Notes under the pieces: generated by a model
Seen by the model: the letters and a program-made list of their open reading frames with translations, nothing else
What the model was told of the DNA's origin: nothing
Database searches by the model: none
Assembly: GCF_900111405.1 (NCBI RefSeq)
Contig: NZ_FOHJ01000015.1
Span: 1 to 64,000 of the forward strand
Direction: 5' to 3'
Source of the DNA: Salinibacillus kushneri
GTDB lineage: Bacteria > Bacillota > Bacilli > Bacillales > Alkalibacillaceae
DNA: 64,000 nt
Position numbers and translations under genes: made by a program
In this document: positions 8,696 to 18,171 of the stretch, piece by piece
Layout: the number at the start of each line of letters is the position of its first letter
Position numbering within the stretch: position 1 is the first letter of the stretch

Positions 8696-9265
8696 ATGCA
8701 TGAGGAACTTGAAATCGAATTTAAAAATATGCTGACAAAAAAAGAGTATGATAGCCTTATGGACGCCTTTCAATTGGATGAACAAATGGCTGTTAAACAG
8801 GTGAACCATTATTTTGAGACGGACGGCTTTCAGCTAAAAGACCAGGGAGCTGCATTACGTATTCGCGAAAAAAAACAAAAATGTGTTTTCACCCTTAAAG
8901 AGCCTCATGAAGATGGATTATTAGAAACACATGCCACAGTATCAAAAGCGGTTTTACAAAACTGTCAGAATGGACATATCCATCTTCCTGAGGCTATCAA
9001 GCAAAAGCTGTTAAATCTTCATATCCCTATAGAACAATTAAAGTACCGTGGTGAACTGGTAACCTTCAGGCTTGAAATGGAATGGTACAACTGCCTTTTA
9101 GTATTAGATCATAGTTTGTACGGCCAAACGGAGGATTTTGAATTGGAGCTTGAAGCACCAGAGCATGTACACGGAAAAAAAGTCTTTCATCAGCTATTAA
9201 CGAATTACAACATTTCAAAGCGACCAACCAAAAATAAAATTCAACGTTTCTTTGAAGAAATATAA
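8696..9265 (+). CDS. yjbK: CYTH-domain protein YjbK
   Basis: A 189-residue CYTH (triphosphate tunnel) protein. The ExExK metal/phosphate motif is visible right at the start (EELEIEFKNM), followed by the alternating Arg/Lys/Glu strands of the tunnel (LRIREKKQKCVFTLKEP, YRGELVTFRLEMEWYNC). Family members bind or hydrolyse triphosphate compounds; the substrate of YjbK is not settled. The start is the ATG at 8696 with CGGAGG upstream; 67 more codons are open upstream but include the promoter region. Neighbour relQ is divergent, and the pairing of yjbK with a (p)ppGpp synthetase is conserved in Bacillus. Confidence 0.88.
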   Translation: MHEELEIEFKNMLTKKEYDSLMDAFQLDEQMAVKQVNHYFETDGFQLKDQGAALRIREKKQKCVFTLKEPHEDGLLETHATVSKAVLQNCQNGHIHLPEAIKQKLLNLHIPIEQLKYRGELVTFRLEMEWYNCLLVLDHSLYGQTEDFELELEAPEHVHGKKVFHQLLTNYNISKRPTKNKIQRFFEEI

Positions 9266-9525
9266 ATGACTATAAGTTCCCACCTCTGATTAAACCAGAC
9301 TTTCCAAAGGAAGGTTATACAGATATTGAAAAAAGATTCGGGCCCTGATTTATCCATATTTAAATCAGATGAGTTGCCAGAATCAAAATAACGTTGCTAC
9401 AATAGATAAAAAGCATATTAAATTGTTATAGAACAGCATATTTAGAATGAATAAAGTAAAATCGTAAAATGAATTAGTTCCTATCCCTATAAATAAAAAT
9501 AGCAGGAAGAAGGGTAAGTGTAATC

Positions 9526-9930
9526 ATGCGTGATATACAAGGTAGTGTTTATGAAGCAATTGGTGGATACGAAACCATTGAAAAACTCGTTGAAGCTTTT
9601 TATACCAGAGTAGGAAAACATCCCAAACTCACCCCCATATTTCCAGATGATTTAACGGAAACAGCCAGAAAACAAAAAATGTTTCTTACCCAATTTTTTG
9701 GTGGACCTCCGTTATTTTCTCAGGAACGAGGGCATCCTAGATTAAGAGCACGTCATTTACCATTCGAAATCACACCTTCGCGCAGAAACGCTTGGATTGA
9801 ATGTATGACAGAGGCTTTAGAAGAAGCTCAAATTGAGGAACCTTTCTACTCCGTTATTTTAGAAAGACTTTCTATGACTGCAACCCACATGATAAACACA
9901 CCTGAGACTGAGAAAGGAGAATCCAAGTGA
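9526..9930 (+). CDS. yjbI: Truncated haemoglobin (YjbI, group II)
   Basis: A 134-residue 2-on-2 globin. Recognisable are [21 protein letters not shown] (helix B, with Tyr in the usual distal pocket region), the PIFPDD turn, and [24 protein letters not shown], which contains the proximal His region, followed by a Trp-containing G helix ([12 protein letters not shown]). B. subtilis YjbI has peroxidase-like activity. Its gene precedes yjbH there, and the same arrangement is seen here with a GTGA overlap into spxH. This suggests joint translation of the globin and the Spx adaptor, in line with oxidative or nitrosative stress roles (inference). Confidence 0.92.
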   Translation: MRDIQGSVYEAIGGYETIEKLVEAFYTRVGKHPKLTPIFPDDLTETARKQKMFLTQFFGGPPLFSQERGHPRLRARHLPFEITPSRRNAWIECMTEALEEAQIEEPFYSVILERLSMTATHMINTPETEKGESK

Positions 9931-10838
9931 TTCGTAAAAATACTGGGCCAACAACCAGCAGCACAACCCGAAACAATCACTCCCAGTATGGCTTTTCTAA
10001 TTTACTAAATAAACCGATTGAAATATATACATTTATTGATCCACTGTGCCCTGAATGCTGGTCACTGGAGCCCTTTCTAAAAAAACTTAATCTGGAATAT
10101 GGACGCTTTTTTAAACTTAAACCAATCATAAGCGGAAAGCTTACAACAATGAACCTTAGTAAAATGAAGAAGCCTAAAGACTTAGCAAAAGCATGGGATC
10201 GAACAGCAAGCCGCACTGGAATGAGCTGTGACGGGGATTTATGGTTAGAAAACCCTGTCTCCCTTCCTTGGCTGCCCTCCATTGCGATAAAAGCAGCAGA
10301 GCTTCAAGGTGGGAAATCCGGAGCGTCATTTTTACGTAAGCTTCAGGAGCATTTGTTTGTCAGCAAGGAAAATATTTCTAATGAAAACATTTTGCTGCAA
10401 TGCGCTAAAGAAGTTAATCTGGACATCGAAGAATTTCAAAAGGATTTATTTGGAGATACAGCCAAAAAAGCTCTACAGTGTGATTTGAAGCTTACAAGAG
10501 AAATGGACGTTGATGAAATTCCGGCTATTGTTTTGTTTAATCAGTCTGACGAACAGGAAGGTATTAAGATTTCAGGTCTCTACCCATATGAGGTGTATGT
10601 AAAGGTTTTATGTGAAATGCTGGGATCTGCACCACAACCAGCCATTAAACCACCTCTTTTGGATTTCTTAAAATATTATCATTTTGTAGCTTCAAAAGAA
10701 ATATCTGTTGTTTTTGATTGGAACAGTGAACAAACACAAAGAGAAATGAAAAAACTTTTAATCAAACGCCAAGTAGAAAAAATGCCGGCTAAATATGATA
10801 CATTTTGGCGTTATATTGGTGATGAAAAGGAATTTTAA
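9927..10838 (+). CDS. spxH: ClpXP adaptor protein SpxH (YjbH)
   Basis: A 303-residue DsbA-like adaptor that delivers the regulator Spx to ClpXP for degradation. The thioredoxin-fold N-terminus carries the CPEC motif ([16 protein letters not shown]) at about residues 36-48; the rest is helical insert and C-terminal domain as in YjbH. The start is a GTG at 9927 overlapping the TGA of yjbI, with AAAGGAGA in front, so the two genes are translationally coupled. The substrate gene spx lies 7 kb downstream on the other strand, and mecA and coiA are nearby. A perfect 18-bp terminator follows. Confidence 0.92.
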   Translation: MIRKNTGPTTSSTTRNNHSQYGFSNLLNKPIEIYTFIDPLCPECWSLEPFLKKLNLEYGRFFKLKPIISGKLTTMNLSKMKKPKDLAKAWDRTASRTGMSCDGDLWLENPVSLPWLPSIAIKAAELQGGKSGASFLRKLQEHLFVSKENISNENILLQCAKEVNLDIEEFQKDLFGDTAKKALQCDLKLTREMDVDEIPAIVLFNQSDEQEGIKISGLYPYEVYVKVLCEMLGSAPQPAIKPPLLDFLKYYHFVASKEISVVFDWNSEQTQREMKKLLIKRQVEKMPAKYDTFWRYIGDEKEF

Positions 10839-10872
10839 CATTATAAATTTTATAGGTTTCGGATTGTTAAAT

Positions 10873-10912
10873 AAAAAAGGAAGGATGATTATGGAATCAT
10901 CCTTCCTTTTTT
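10873..10912. terminator. Strong terminator after yjbI-spxH
   Basis: An 18-bp perfect stem (AAAAAAGGAAGGATGATT and its complement) around the loop ATGG. A-tract on one side and T-tract on the other make it symmetric, so it could act in both directions; here it ends the yjbI-spxH transcript. Confidence 0.9.
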
Positions 10913-11131
10913 ATTTCATCAAGACAAAGGGGGTTGGGAGAAAGTTCACTACAAACAAAAGGGGTTTTGTTTTATTTGTGATATCTTTCACGTATATATC
11001 ATATCAAGTATGTACAAAGTACGCAACAGATAGGTGAACTATTTCACATAAATGTCACATTTTCAAAATTTAAGGGTATTTATGCATTTGTACTAGCATA
11101 TATTTTAATAAAAACAAAAGAGGTGATCAGC

Positions 11132-11326
11132 ATGAAAGTACAACTAATTATTTTATCTATTCTCTTCCTTTTTATCTTTGGGTTAAATATCCTTGGTTTG
11201 ATGAATCTTATTCCTCGTTTTATTACTTTGCCTCTATTGTTTATTTCTACCTATATGCTTATTTATTCATTGGTTTTTAGGAGGGCATTTAGAGGAATAA
11301 GAAGAAAACCTCTTGTAAAAGTTTAA
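11132..11326 (+). CDS. Small two-helix membrane protein, hypothetical
   Basis: A 64-residue protein with two hydrophobic helices (about 4-24 and 28-50) and a basic C-terminus (RRAFRGIRRKPLVKV), so the tail is probably cytoplasmic. The ATG at 11132 is preceded by AGAGGTGAT. I do not recognise a family. The stop codon is immediately followed by the 8-bp target duplication AATGATTA and a MITE-like element. Confidence 0.6.
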   Translation: MKVQLIILSILFLFIFGLNILGLMNLIPRFITLPLLFISTYMLIYSLVFRRAFRGIRRKPLVKV

Positions 11327-11332
11327 TGATTA

Positions 11333-11408
11333 GATTCTGTTAAACATAGGTATTAATTTCCGCTCCAGCCAACTTGGTAAAAAATCAACAATAAGCTTTA
11401 ACACAGCC
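11333..11408 (+). repeat. MITE-like element, short copy (internal deletion)
   Basis: A 76-bp copy of the GGCTCTGTTAAA element. It begins GATTCTGTTAAACATAGG and ends AATAAGCTTTAACACAGCC, the same ends as the copy at 54665-54831, but the central 90 bp is missing. It is flanked on both sides by AATGATTA (11325-11332 and 11409-11416), an 8-bp target duplication. Confidence 0.8.
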
Positions 11409-11413
11409 AATGA

Positions 11414-11462
11414 TTAAAAGGTCCTTTTCGAGTATGATTATTCTCGTAAAAGGACCTTTTAA
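11414..11462. terminator. Terminator of pepF
   Basis: AAAAGGTCCTTTT pairs with AAAAGGACCTTTT, with an inner GAG/CTC pair and a 10-nt loop. It lies 10 nt after the pepF stop codon (minus strand) and is nearly symmetric. Confidence 0.85.
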
Positions 11463-11471
11463 ACGAATGGG

Positions 11472-13280
11472 TTACTTCAACAATTCTTCAAATTCATTAA
11501 GCTTTTCTTCAAAAACATCTAATGCAGATAAAATCGGAGTCTTAGAAGTCATGTCAACCCCTGCCTGTTTAAGCACTTCAATAGGATAATCACTGCTTCC
11601 TGCCTTTAAATAATCCAAATAGCGACTAACTGCTTCATCTCCCCCATTCAATATCTGTGAGGCCAGTGTGGTTGCCGCTGAATACCCGGTGGCATATTGA
11701 TATACGTAATAATTGTAATAGAAATGTGGAATACGAGCCCACTCTAAGCCAATTTTATCATCTATAACAATATTGTCACCGAAATATTTCTTATTAAGAT
11801 CATAGTAGAGCTGCGTCAATTTACCTGCTGTGAGAGCTTCTCCGTTTTGCGCACGAACATGAATATCATGCTCAAATTCCGCAAACATCGTCTGACGGAA
11901 AACTGTGCCACGGAAACCTTCTAAGAAATGATTTAATAAATAGAGTTTTTGTTTTTTATCATTAGATTCCTTTAGCAAGTAATCATTGAGCAATGCTTCA
12001 TTACAAGTTGAAGCTACTTCCGCAACAAAGATAGAGTAATTTCCATATCGGAATGGCTGATGCTTATGCGTATAATAGCTGTGTAATGAATGTCCTAATT
12101 CGTGGGCAAGGGTAAACAAATTATTAATGTTATCCTGCCAATTTAATAAAATGTACGGATTCGTTCCGTATACACCTGATGAATAAGCACCACTTCTTTT
12201 TCCTTTGTTTTCTTCAACATCAATCCAGCGACTCTCAAATCCTGTTTTAAGTATATCCTGATACTCCTTACCTAATGGGGCCAATCCGTTAAGCACATAT
12301 TCCTGTGCCTCGTCATATTTTACTTCCATATCAACATCATCAATAAGCGGTACATATAAATCATACATATGTAACTCATCGACATTCAGGACTCGTTTAC
12401 GTAAATTTACATAACGATGCAGCAAGGATAATTTTTCATTTACAGCTTCCACTAAATTATCATAAACACTTTCAGGGATTTTGTTTGAGTCAAGTGCAGA
12501 CTGTCTTGCGGAATCATAATGACGAACCTTAGCATTAAAATTATCTCGCTTTACAGCGCCGCTTAACGTTGAAGCAAATGTATTTTTATACTTTCCAAAC
12601 GTATCATACATCGCATCAAAAGCATTTTTTCGAACATTACGATCTCTGGACTCCATGAACTGTATAAATCGCCCATGTGTCAGGTCAATTTCATTTCCAT
12701 CTGCATCTTCTACAGCAGGAAAGTCGATATCTGCATTATTTAGCATGCCAAAGGTTTGCTCAGGATTGCTTGTAACCTCTGATACTTCTGCTAAAAGCTC
12801 CTCCTCTTTTTCACTAAGAATGTGAGGACGCTGTCTTAAAACATCATCAAGATAATGCTTATAAAGGTTTAATTCCTCATTTTCTGCTAGAAACGTTTTG
12901 ACCTGATTGTCATCTAAAGTGAGCAGCTCTGGAACAATAAAACTCATTGCACTTGATGCTTGAGTAATTAAAGTTTCCGCTCGTGTATTTAATTCCTGAT
13001 AGAAGGAATTGGTTGTATCCTGATCATAACGCATGTGTGCATACGTAAATAGCTTCCCTAAACGATTGGATATTTCATCCTGTAGCTTTAACATATCTAA
13101 TAACTGATCTGCAGATTCTGTAATTTTCCCTTGGAATTCCGTTATTTTTGGATAATGCTTTTGGAGTTCCTTAAATTCTTTTTCCCATGCTTCATCCGTT
13201 TCAAAAATATCTTCAAGTTTCCATGTTCGTTCTGCAGGAATTTCTTCCCGCTTTGGTAATTCCTTAGCGTTTTTAGCCAC
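11472..13280 (-). CDS. pepF: Oligoendopeptidase F
   Basis: A 602-residue M3B zinc metallopeptidase of the cytosol that cleaves peptides of roughly 7-17 residues. The zinc site HELGHSLHS (HExxH) is at about residue 388, followed by the conserved VAEVASTCNEALL, which carries the third ligand Glu. Length matches the family (about 600). In B. subtilis yjbG/pepF also neighbours coiA and spxH; overproduction there inhibits sporulation, probably by peptide turnover. A divergent gap and the coiA gene upstream on the same strand suggest separate transcription. Confidence 0.95.
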   Translation of the reverse strand: MAKNAKELPKREEIPAERTWKLEDIFETDEAWEKEFKELQKHYPKITEFQGKITESADQLLDMLKLQDEISNRLGKLFTYAHMRYDQDTTNSFYQELNTRAETLITQASSAMSFIVPELLTLDDNQVKTFLAENEELNLYKHYLDDVLRQRPHILSEKEEELLAEVSEVTSNPEQTFGMLNNADIDFPAVEDADGNEIDLTHGRFIQFMESRDRNVRKNAFDAMYDTFGKYKNTFASTLSGAVKRDNFNAKVRHYDSARQSALDSNKIPESVYDNLVEAVNEKLSLLHRYVNLRKRVLNVDELHMYDLYVPLIDDVDMEVKYDEAQEYVLNGLAPLGKEYQDILKTGFESRWIDVEENKGKRSGAYSSGVYGTNPYILLNWQDNINNLFTLAHELGHSLHSYYTHKHQPFRYGNYSIFVAEVASTCNEALLNDYLLKESNDKKQKLYLLNHFLEGFRGTVFRQTMFAEFEHDIHVRAQNGEALTAGKLTQLYYDLNKKYFGDNIVIDDKIGLEWARIPHFYYNYYVYQYATGYSAATTLASQILNGGDEAVSRYLDYLKAGSSDYPIEVLKQAGVDMTSKTPILSALDVFEEKLNEFEELLK

Positions 13281-13373
13281 GATTGTTTTCCTCCTTCTCG
13301 TACATCTCCATACAACTAATTCTTGATGCTAAAATTATAATCCTTCCTGACCACTTCTTTATTGTACAAGAAC

Positions 13374-14549
13374 TTAGGTATTTTTTTCTAATTTTATTAA
13401 TTTATCTAACACATTTTGATCGGCATTTATAGCTTTCTCTATTGTTTCAGGAAATACAACATCTCTCTTTTTTCGATAGGTATTCCTTTTTATTTGTGAA
13501 ATGACATTTAGTTTTTCTAATACCCCTAAATACTCCCTTATAGGTACATCCTCTTCAAGAAAAATCGAAGCAAGTGGTTTTCGTTTTTGTATGGAGTGTA
13601 AGGATTGTTTCACCTGATTATACGTAAAAGTCTTCCCATTAGACAAAGGATTAATAATCTCTAAGAAAACTTTACTTTGCCAAATATACGTTGGGGTTTC
13701 AATCAAAAAATGATGAGGAAGAGGCAGATGAATCTCAGCAGGTAAATACTGCGGATGTAATCCCCTTTTGTACAGCCACAGAATAAATGATTGGTCTTTT
13801 GAACTCGGATATTGTGCACGCAGATTGCGAAATATTCTCTTCTCTTTTAACCAATATTCATATAACTGGTGGTCTAGAACCTTAGAATCGGAAAAGATTT
13901 GTTCAAAGGTTAGATCTTTTAACAAAGATGATTGTAAAAGACCGTACACTCTTGATTTTATCGAATAGGGATTTGAGAAACTCGATAAGAGATTGGTTAT
14001 CGGATTATAAAAAAGGATTTTAGGCTCAAGGGCAGGTGTTAGCTTTTGAATAAATAACGCTTCAAAGTGGGTTGTTTTGATTTGATGAATCCCTCTTTTT
14101 TTGAGATGATTTTCACCAAGAATCCATAATGGGATAATACCAGCATTGACATATCCCATGGATCTTTCTCGTATTATTTGAGGAGGAATAACCGCACACT
14201 GAAATTCGATGGCGAAATATCGATTTTTCCATTTTGCTAAAAGATCTGGTCGCTGGTGGATTTTCGGCAAATAATATTCCATTTCTACTTCTATGTCTTG
14301 AGAAATAAGCCACTGGTATAAGGCAATTTTACCTTTTGTATGATACTCCCCTTCTCCTTTATTTTTAAAGGAGCATTGACTCTTTTGAAAGTGAGCATAA
14401 TGAGGACTCACTTTGTCTCCGGCACGAATAAAAACCTGTTCTTTACAGTGAGGACAGTAAAAAGTATCCTTTCTAAGCTCCTTTAATTCCGTCTTCGTTT
14501 TATTTAAAAGTATGACAGGTGTACCACTCTTCCTTAACGCCTTTAACAT
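13374..14549 (-). CDS. coiA: Competence protein CoiA
   Basis: A 391-residue CoiA homologue, required for processing of incoming DNA during natural transformation, at the DprA/RecA step. It has an N-terminal zinc-knuckle-like CPHC (about 31-34) and a nuclease-like core with QRPDLLAKW and FAIEFQCAVI, resembling the D...ExQ of the PD-(D/E)XK fold. The start is placed at the ATG at 14549 behind GAAGGTG; two upstream in-frame starts (14564, 14573) are possible. Together with mecA and med in this window it indicates a competence pathway. The C-terminal half is divergent, as is usual. Confidence 0.85.
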   Translation of the reverse strand: MLKALRKSGTPVILLNKTKTELKELRKDTFYCPHCKEQVFIRAGDKVSPHYAHFQKSQCSFKNKGEGEYHTKGKIALYQWLISQDIEVEMEYYLPKIHQRPDLLAKWKNRYFAIEFQCAVIPPQIIRERSMGYVNAGIIPLWILGENHLKKRGIHQIKTTHFEALFIQKLTPALEPKILFYNPITNLLSSFSNPYSIKSRVYGLLQSSLLKDLTFEQIFSDSKVLDHQLYEYWLKEKRIFRNLRAQYPSSKDQSFILWLYKRGLHPQYLPAEIHLPLPHHFLIETPTYIWQSKVFLEIINPLSNGKTFTYNQVKQSLHSIQKRKPLASIFLEEDVPIREYLGVLEKLNVISQIKRNTYRKKRDVVFPETIEKAINADQNVLDKLIKLEKNT

Positions 14550-14683
14550 TGTAAACACCTTCATTCTTTCCACTCTGCTCTTTTTACATCATATCCTTAT
14601 TTAAAAGGGCTGTAAAAACAGCATTTTTTCATTTCAATTAAATAATGAAGGCTAAATAATTAAAAAATATGCAGAAAACAAAG

Positions 14684-14718
14684 AAACATGCAAATCTCTG
14701 TTCGAGAAATGCATGTTT
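14684..14718 (-). terminator. Terminator of cls
   Basis: AAACATGCA and TGCATGTTT pair, with an inner TCTC/GAGA stem, just after the cls stop codon. On the minus strand a T-rich tail (CTTTGTTTTC) follows. Confidence 0.75.
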
Positions 14719-14725
14719 GAAGAAA

Positions 14726-16234
14726 CTATAATAATGGTGATAATAGACGACAGGTTGATTCGTATAACTTCATAAAAATAGAACGCTTCGCAAATCTATA
14801 CCGTTCGAGCTGTGTAGAATGTTTAATATCAGCTTTAAAATCCCTCACAAGCTGCTCAGTACTTTCCGTTTTATAGAGAAAGGCATTTACTTCAAAGTTT
14901 AAGTGAAAACTTCTCATATCCATGTTGGACGTTCCTATGGACGCCAGTTCCTGATCGACTATCATCACCTTACTATGCAGAAATCCTTCGTTATAACGAT
15001 AAATCTTCACTCCCGCTTCTAATAGCTCAGGATAATAGGATTGAGAAGCATAAAAGACAATTTTTTTGTCCGGTCGATTGGGAACAAGCAGTTTAACGTC
15101 AATCCCACTTAAAGCAGCAGTCTTTATAGCCGATAAAATATCTGTATCCGGAATAAAATAAGGAGAGGCAATCCATATTGATTTTCTTGCCGAAGTCATG
15201 AGAGAGAAAAAGAGCATTTTTATCGTCTCCCACTCTATATCCGGCCCTCCGGCAATCAGTTGTACTCCACCTTTATTTTCAATAATATATTCAGGTGATA
15301 AATAAACAGGTTTTAAAAGAGCCTTACCAGTCATGTAATACCAGTCCTGAAGAAAAATCGTTTGTAAACTCCGAACTGCTTCACCTCGAACATATAAATG
15401 CGTATCACGCCAATTTCCATAATATTCATTTCTTCCTATGTATTCATCCCCGATATTAAGCCCACCTACAAACCCTATCCTGCCATCAATCACAACAATT
15501 TTACGGTGATTACGAAAATTAATCTTATTATTTAAAAATGGTAATTTAACAGGAGAAAACGGAATCATTTCTACACCTGCACGTTTTAATTCTTCTTTAA
15601 ATCCCTTCGAAAGCTCCCAGCTTCCCACTGCGTCATATAAAAAACGCACTTCAACACCTGTTTCCGCTTTTTCCATTAAAATCTGTTTAAAATCATTTCC
15701 CAGCTGGTCATCACGAACAATATAAAATTCCAAATGGATATGATGCTCAGCCTTTTTTAACTCTTCCAACATGGCAGGAAAAGCCTTGGAACCATTTGTT
15801 AAAACCTTTGTATCTGTATGGAAAGAAATAGGGGAATGTCCAAGTCTTTGAGCTAATCGAAAGGATTGGCGTTGATACTCCCCCATATAATCAAGCTCTT
15901 TTTCGTTTAAAAATCGACTCCCTTCAACTTGTCTGAAGGCCCTTAAGTCTAATTCGGCTTTTTGCTTAAACATTTTACGCTTTCTAAAATTTTGGCCAAA
16001 AAACAGGTAAAAGAAGAAACCAATACCAGGAAAGGCCGCCAAAACAAGAAGCCAATTTAATGTTTGACTGGGATTACGGTTCTCAATAAAAATTAAAAAT
16101 GATATAAAAGCGACGGAAACCGTAATAAAAATGGAATAAGCTGTAACAATCCAACTTCCCCAAAATTCGTTTATAACATAGAGTAGACCAACTACCATTA
16201 TAATAAAAATGAAAAGTTGAATACGTTTAAACAT
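14726..16234 (-). CDS. cls: Cardiolipin synthase
   Basis: A 502-residue phospholipase D-type cardiolipin synthase that joins two phosphatidylglycerols at the membrane. Two N-terminal transmembrane helices (about 5-60) precede two PLD domains, each with its HKD motif: HRKIVVIDG near residue 240 and HSKVMIVDQ near 418, each followed by the usual GS/GG and N residues. Length is typical for ClsA of Bacillus. It is flanked by terminators on both sides, so monocistronic. Cardiolipin is often raised under salt stress in this group (general knowledge, not seen here). Confidence 0.94.
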   Translation of the reverse strand: MFKRIQLFIFIIMVVGLLYVINEFWGSWIVTAYSIFITVSVAFISFLIFIENRNPSQTLNWLLVLAAFPGIGFFFYLFFGQNFRKRKMFKQKAELDLRAFRQVEGSRFLNEKELDYMGEYQRQSFRLAQRLGHSPISFHTDTKVLTNGSKAFPAMLEELKKAEHHIHLEFYIVRDDQLGNDFKQILMEKAETGVEVRFLYDAVGSWELSKGFKEELKRAGVEMIPFSPVKLPFLNNKINFRNHRKIVVIDGRIGFVGGLNIGDEYIGRNEYYGNWRDTHLYVRGEAVRSLQTIFLQDWYYMTGKALLKPVYLSPEYIIENKGGVQLIAGGPDIEWETIKMLFFSLMTSARKSIWIASPYFIPDTDILSAIKTAALSGIDVKLLVPNRPDKKIVFYASQSYYPELLEAGVKIYRYNEGFLHSKVMIVDQELASIGTSNMDMRSFHLNFEVNAFLYKTESTEQLVRDFKADIKHSTQLERYRFAKRSIFMKLYESTCRLLSPLL

Positions 16235-16375
16235 TTAACAACCTTCCTTAACTTTTGGAAATAAAACTAAGAATAATGCTTATGATTCCAATATATTGAC
16301 ATACTTATAATCTAATGTAAATTTTAAAGAAATACAAGCAGGAACTATGGATAAGAAACAGTCAGAATAGGCAAA

Positions 16376-16410
16376 AAAAGAGACATTCCATCCATTTGGA
16401 ATGCCCTTAA
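16376..16410 (-). terminator. Terminator of mecA
   Basis: GGCATTCCA and TGGAATGTC pair around AATGGA, followed on the minus strand by CTTTTTTTG. It lies just after the mecA stop codon. Confidence 0.8.
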
Positions 16411-16414
16411 CTCT

Positions 16415-17116
16415 CTATAAATTAGGAAAATGCTGCTTAATTTGTGCCAAAGCACTTTCCTGATATATTTGGTTCCCATATTCACTTAATCGATGGACAG
16501 TCATATTGCTTTCTTCACTGAATTCAAGCATGTGACTAATAACGTCTTCCTGTTCATCATCGTCTAACCAATCATCTCTAAATTGGATGAATAAGTAATA
16601 TGCCTGATCGTAGTGATAGAGTTCGTCGTGAAATGCAAACGTATCACGGATGGAATGACCTAAGTGTATGACATTTTCAATATCGATGAATTTTAGAACA
16701 ATGGAGAACTCTTCATCCTCGTCATCTTCATTGTCTTCAATTTGCTCTTCCTCATCAGTCTTCCCACTATTTAAAAAGTGCCCTTTATCTAACAAGGATT
16801 CCATTTTATCATCAATCGGTAAATCTAAAAGTTTTCCTTCATCTGTAGGAAGCTCCAGTTTATGGCCATCTTTGGACAATTGGGCTTTTGTTACAATAAT
16901 TTCAAGTCCCTTATCCATCGCTTGTACTTGTATCCATAATGGTCCATCTACTATAAACTCTTCCTGTTCATTTACTTCATCCATCATTTCCCAGAAGAGC
17001 TGTTCACTTTTTTCCCGATTATACCAAACATCTTCCCGATCAAAACCGCGATCTTCAATATCCATATATGAGATATAAAACTTAACTGTATTCTCATTAA
17101 TACGTTCGATTTCCAT
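16415..17116 (-). CDS. mecA: Adaptor protein MecA
   Basis: A 233-residue ClpC adaptor that in B. subtilis targets ComK and other proteins to ClpCP and helps assemble the ClpC hexamer. The N-terminal domain MEIERINENTVKFYISYMDI is highly characteristic. A Glu/Asp-rich linker (about 125-150) separates it from the C-terminal ClpC-binding domain (LKFIDIENVIHLGHS, LYHYDQAYYLFIQF). The start is the ATG at 17116 behind GGGAGAG; the 11 upstream in-frame codons are unlikely. The linker is strikingly acidic. It sits between cls and terC, in the same gene order as B. subtilis yjbE-mecA-coiA. Confidence 0.95.
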   Translation of the reverse strand: MEIERINENTVKFYISYMDIEDRGFDREDVWYNREKSEQLFWEMMDEVNEQEEFIVDGPLWIQVQAMDKGLEIIVTKAQLSKDGHKLELPTDEGKLLDLPIDDKMESLLDKGHFLNSGKTDEEEQIEDNEDDEDEEFSIVLKFIDIENVIHLGHSIRDTFAFHDELYHYDQAYYLFIQFRDDWLDDDEQEDVISHMLEFSEESNMTVHRLSEYGNQIYQESALAQIKQHFPNL

Positions 17117-17390
17117 TTTAAACTCTCCCTTCTGGTTTTCATTTATCACTTGAAGGGAAATGTTACCCCTTAATAAACTACTTTTTATATTTTATGATAA
17201 AACCAAATAAATTGAAAATTAAATTGCTTATTATTAAAAAAACAAACAGATGTCTATCTTTTATCTTGACTTTCCTTTTTTGTTCATCTATATTTGAAAA
17301 GGTTAGAATCATTCTCCAAATTGATTTGGATTAGTTTATAATTGTAACTTATTTTACTCTATTTGTCACCTGTTTGGGGAGGTATTATTC

Positions 17391-18068
17391 GTGGAATTTT
17401 TCGATCCTGAAATGATTATGTCGATTTTAGCCATTATTGGTATTGATTTAGTACTTGGTGGCGATAATGCCATTGTAATCGCTCTTGCCAGTCGAAATCT
17501 CCCCAGAAGTCAACGCAATAAAGCCATCATTTGGGGAACAGGATTAGCTATATGTATTCGTGTATTATTAACTGCTGTAGCGCTATATTTATTACAAATT
17601 CCATTCCTTAAATTAGTAGGTGGTCTTCTTCTCATTTATATCGCTATTCATTTATTGACTGATGATGAAGATGAACCTGATATTAAAGGTAGCGACAACT
17701 TATTATCAGCTATTAAAACCATTGTTTTTGCTGATGTAGTTATGGGATTTGACAATGTCATTGCGCTTGCTGGTGCATCAGGTGGTAATATTATTCTTGT
17801 TATCATTGGTTTATTAATCTCTGTACCTATTATTATTTGGGGGAGTAAAATTATACTTCTTTTTATGGAGAAATTTCCAATTTTAGTATATATCGGAGCT
17901 AGTATCCTTGCCTACACAGCTGGTGAAATGATACTTGGTGAAGAACGATTACAGTCACTCTTTGAACAATATTATGCACTTCAATATATTCTTCCAATTG
18001 CAACAATACTTTTTGTTGTCATAGTTGGCCAATATATCAATCAGCGAAAAATCAAAACAGTTAACTAA
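17391..18068 (+). CDS. yjbE: TerC-family integral membrane protein (YjbE)
   Basis: A 225-residue TerC/YjbE membrane protein with about seven helices. Family motifs are GIDLVLGGDNAIVIAL near residue 18 and FADVVMGFDNVIALAG near 112, whose acidic residues lie within the membrane and are thought to bind Mn2+. Related TerC proteins export manganese or metallate secreted proteins. The start is a GTG at 17391 with a strong GGGGAGGT upstream. Its 270-nt leader shows no manganese riboswitch that I could recognise. It converges on spx with a shared terminator. Confidence 0.9.
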   Translation: MEFFDPEMIMSILAIIGIDLVLGGDNAIVIALASRNLPRSQRNKAIIWGTGLAICIRVLLTAVALYLLQIPFLKLVGGLLLIYIAIHLLTDDEDEPDIKGSDNLLSAIKTIVFADVVMGFDNVIALAGASGGNIILVIIGLLISVPIIIWGSKIILLFMEKFPILVYIGASILAYTAGEMILGEERLQSLFEQYYALQYILPIATILFVVIVGQYINQRKIKTVN

Positions 18069-18086
18069 AAAACATGCTTTAATATG

Positions 18087-18150
18087 AAAAAAGGTCTGAT
18101 TCTATTCATATACTTAAGTGTATATGAATGTAAGGAATCGGACCTTTTTT
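18087..18150. terminator. Bidirectional terminator between terC and spx
   Basis: AAAAAAGGTC...GATTC pairs with GAATC.GACCTTTTTT, and an inner stem (ATTCATATAC/GTATATGAAT) closes around TTAAGT. The A- and T-tracts on both ends make it usable for both converging genes. Confidence 0.9.
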
Positions 18151-18171
18151 CTATAAAACTAAACCATAGGA

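Noticed and set aside
16668-17078. Ser-rich 136-codon frame opposite mecA
   Set aside because: It is the complement of the acidic mecA linker (GAA/GAT codons read as TTC/ATC and TCT/TCA), with no ribosome site; mecA is clearly the real gene.
17170-17390. Manganese (yybP-ykoY) riboswitch before the TerC gene
   Set aside because: The conserved loop sequences and an intrinsic terminator were looked for and not found; the leader is simply AT-rich.
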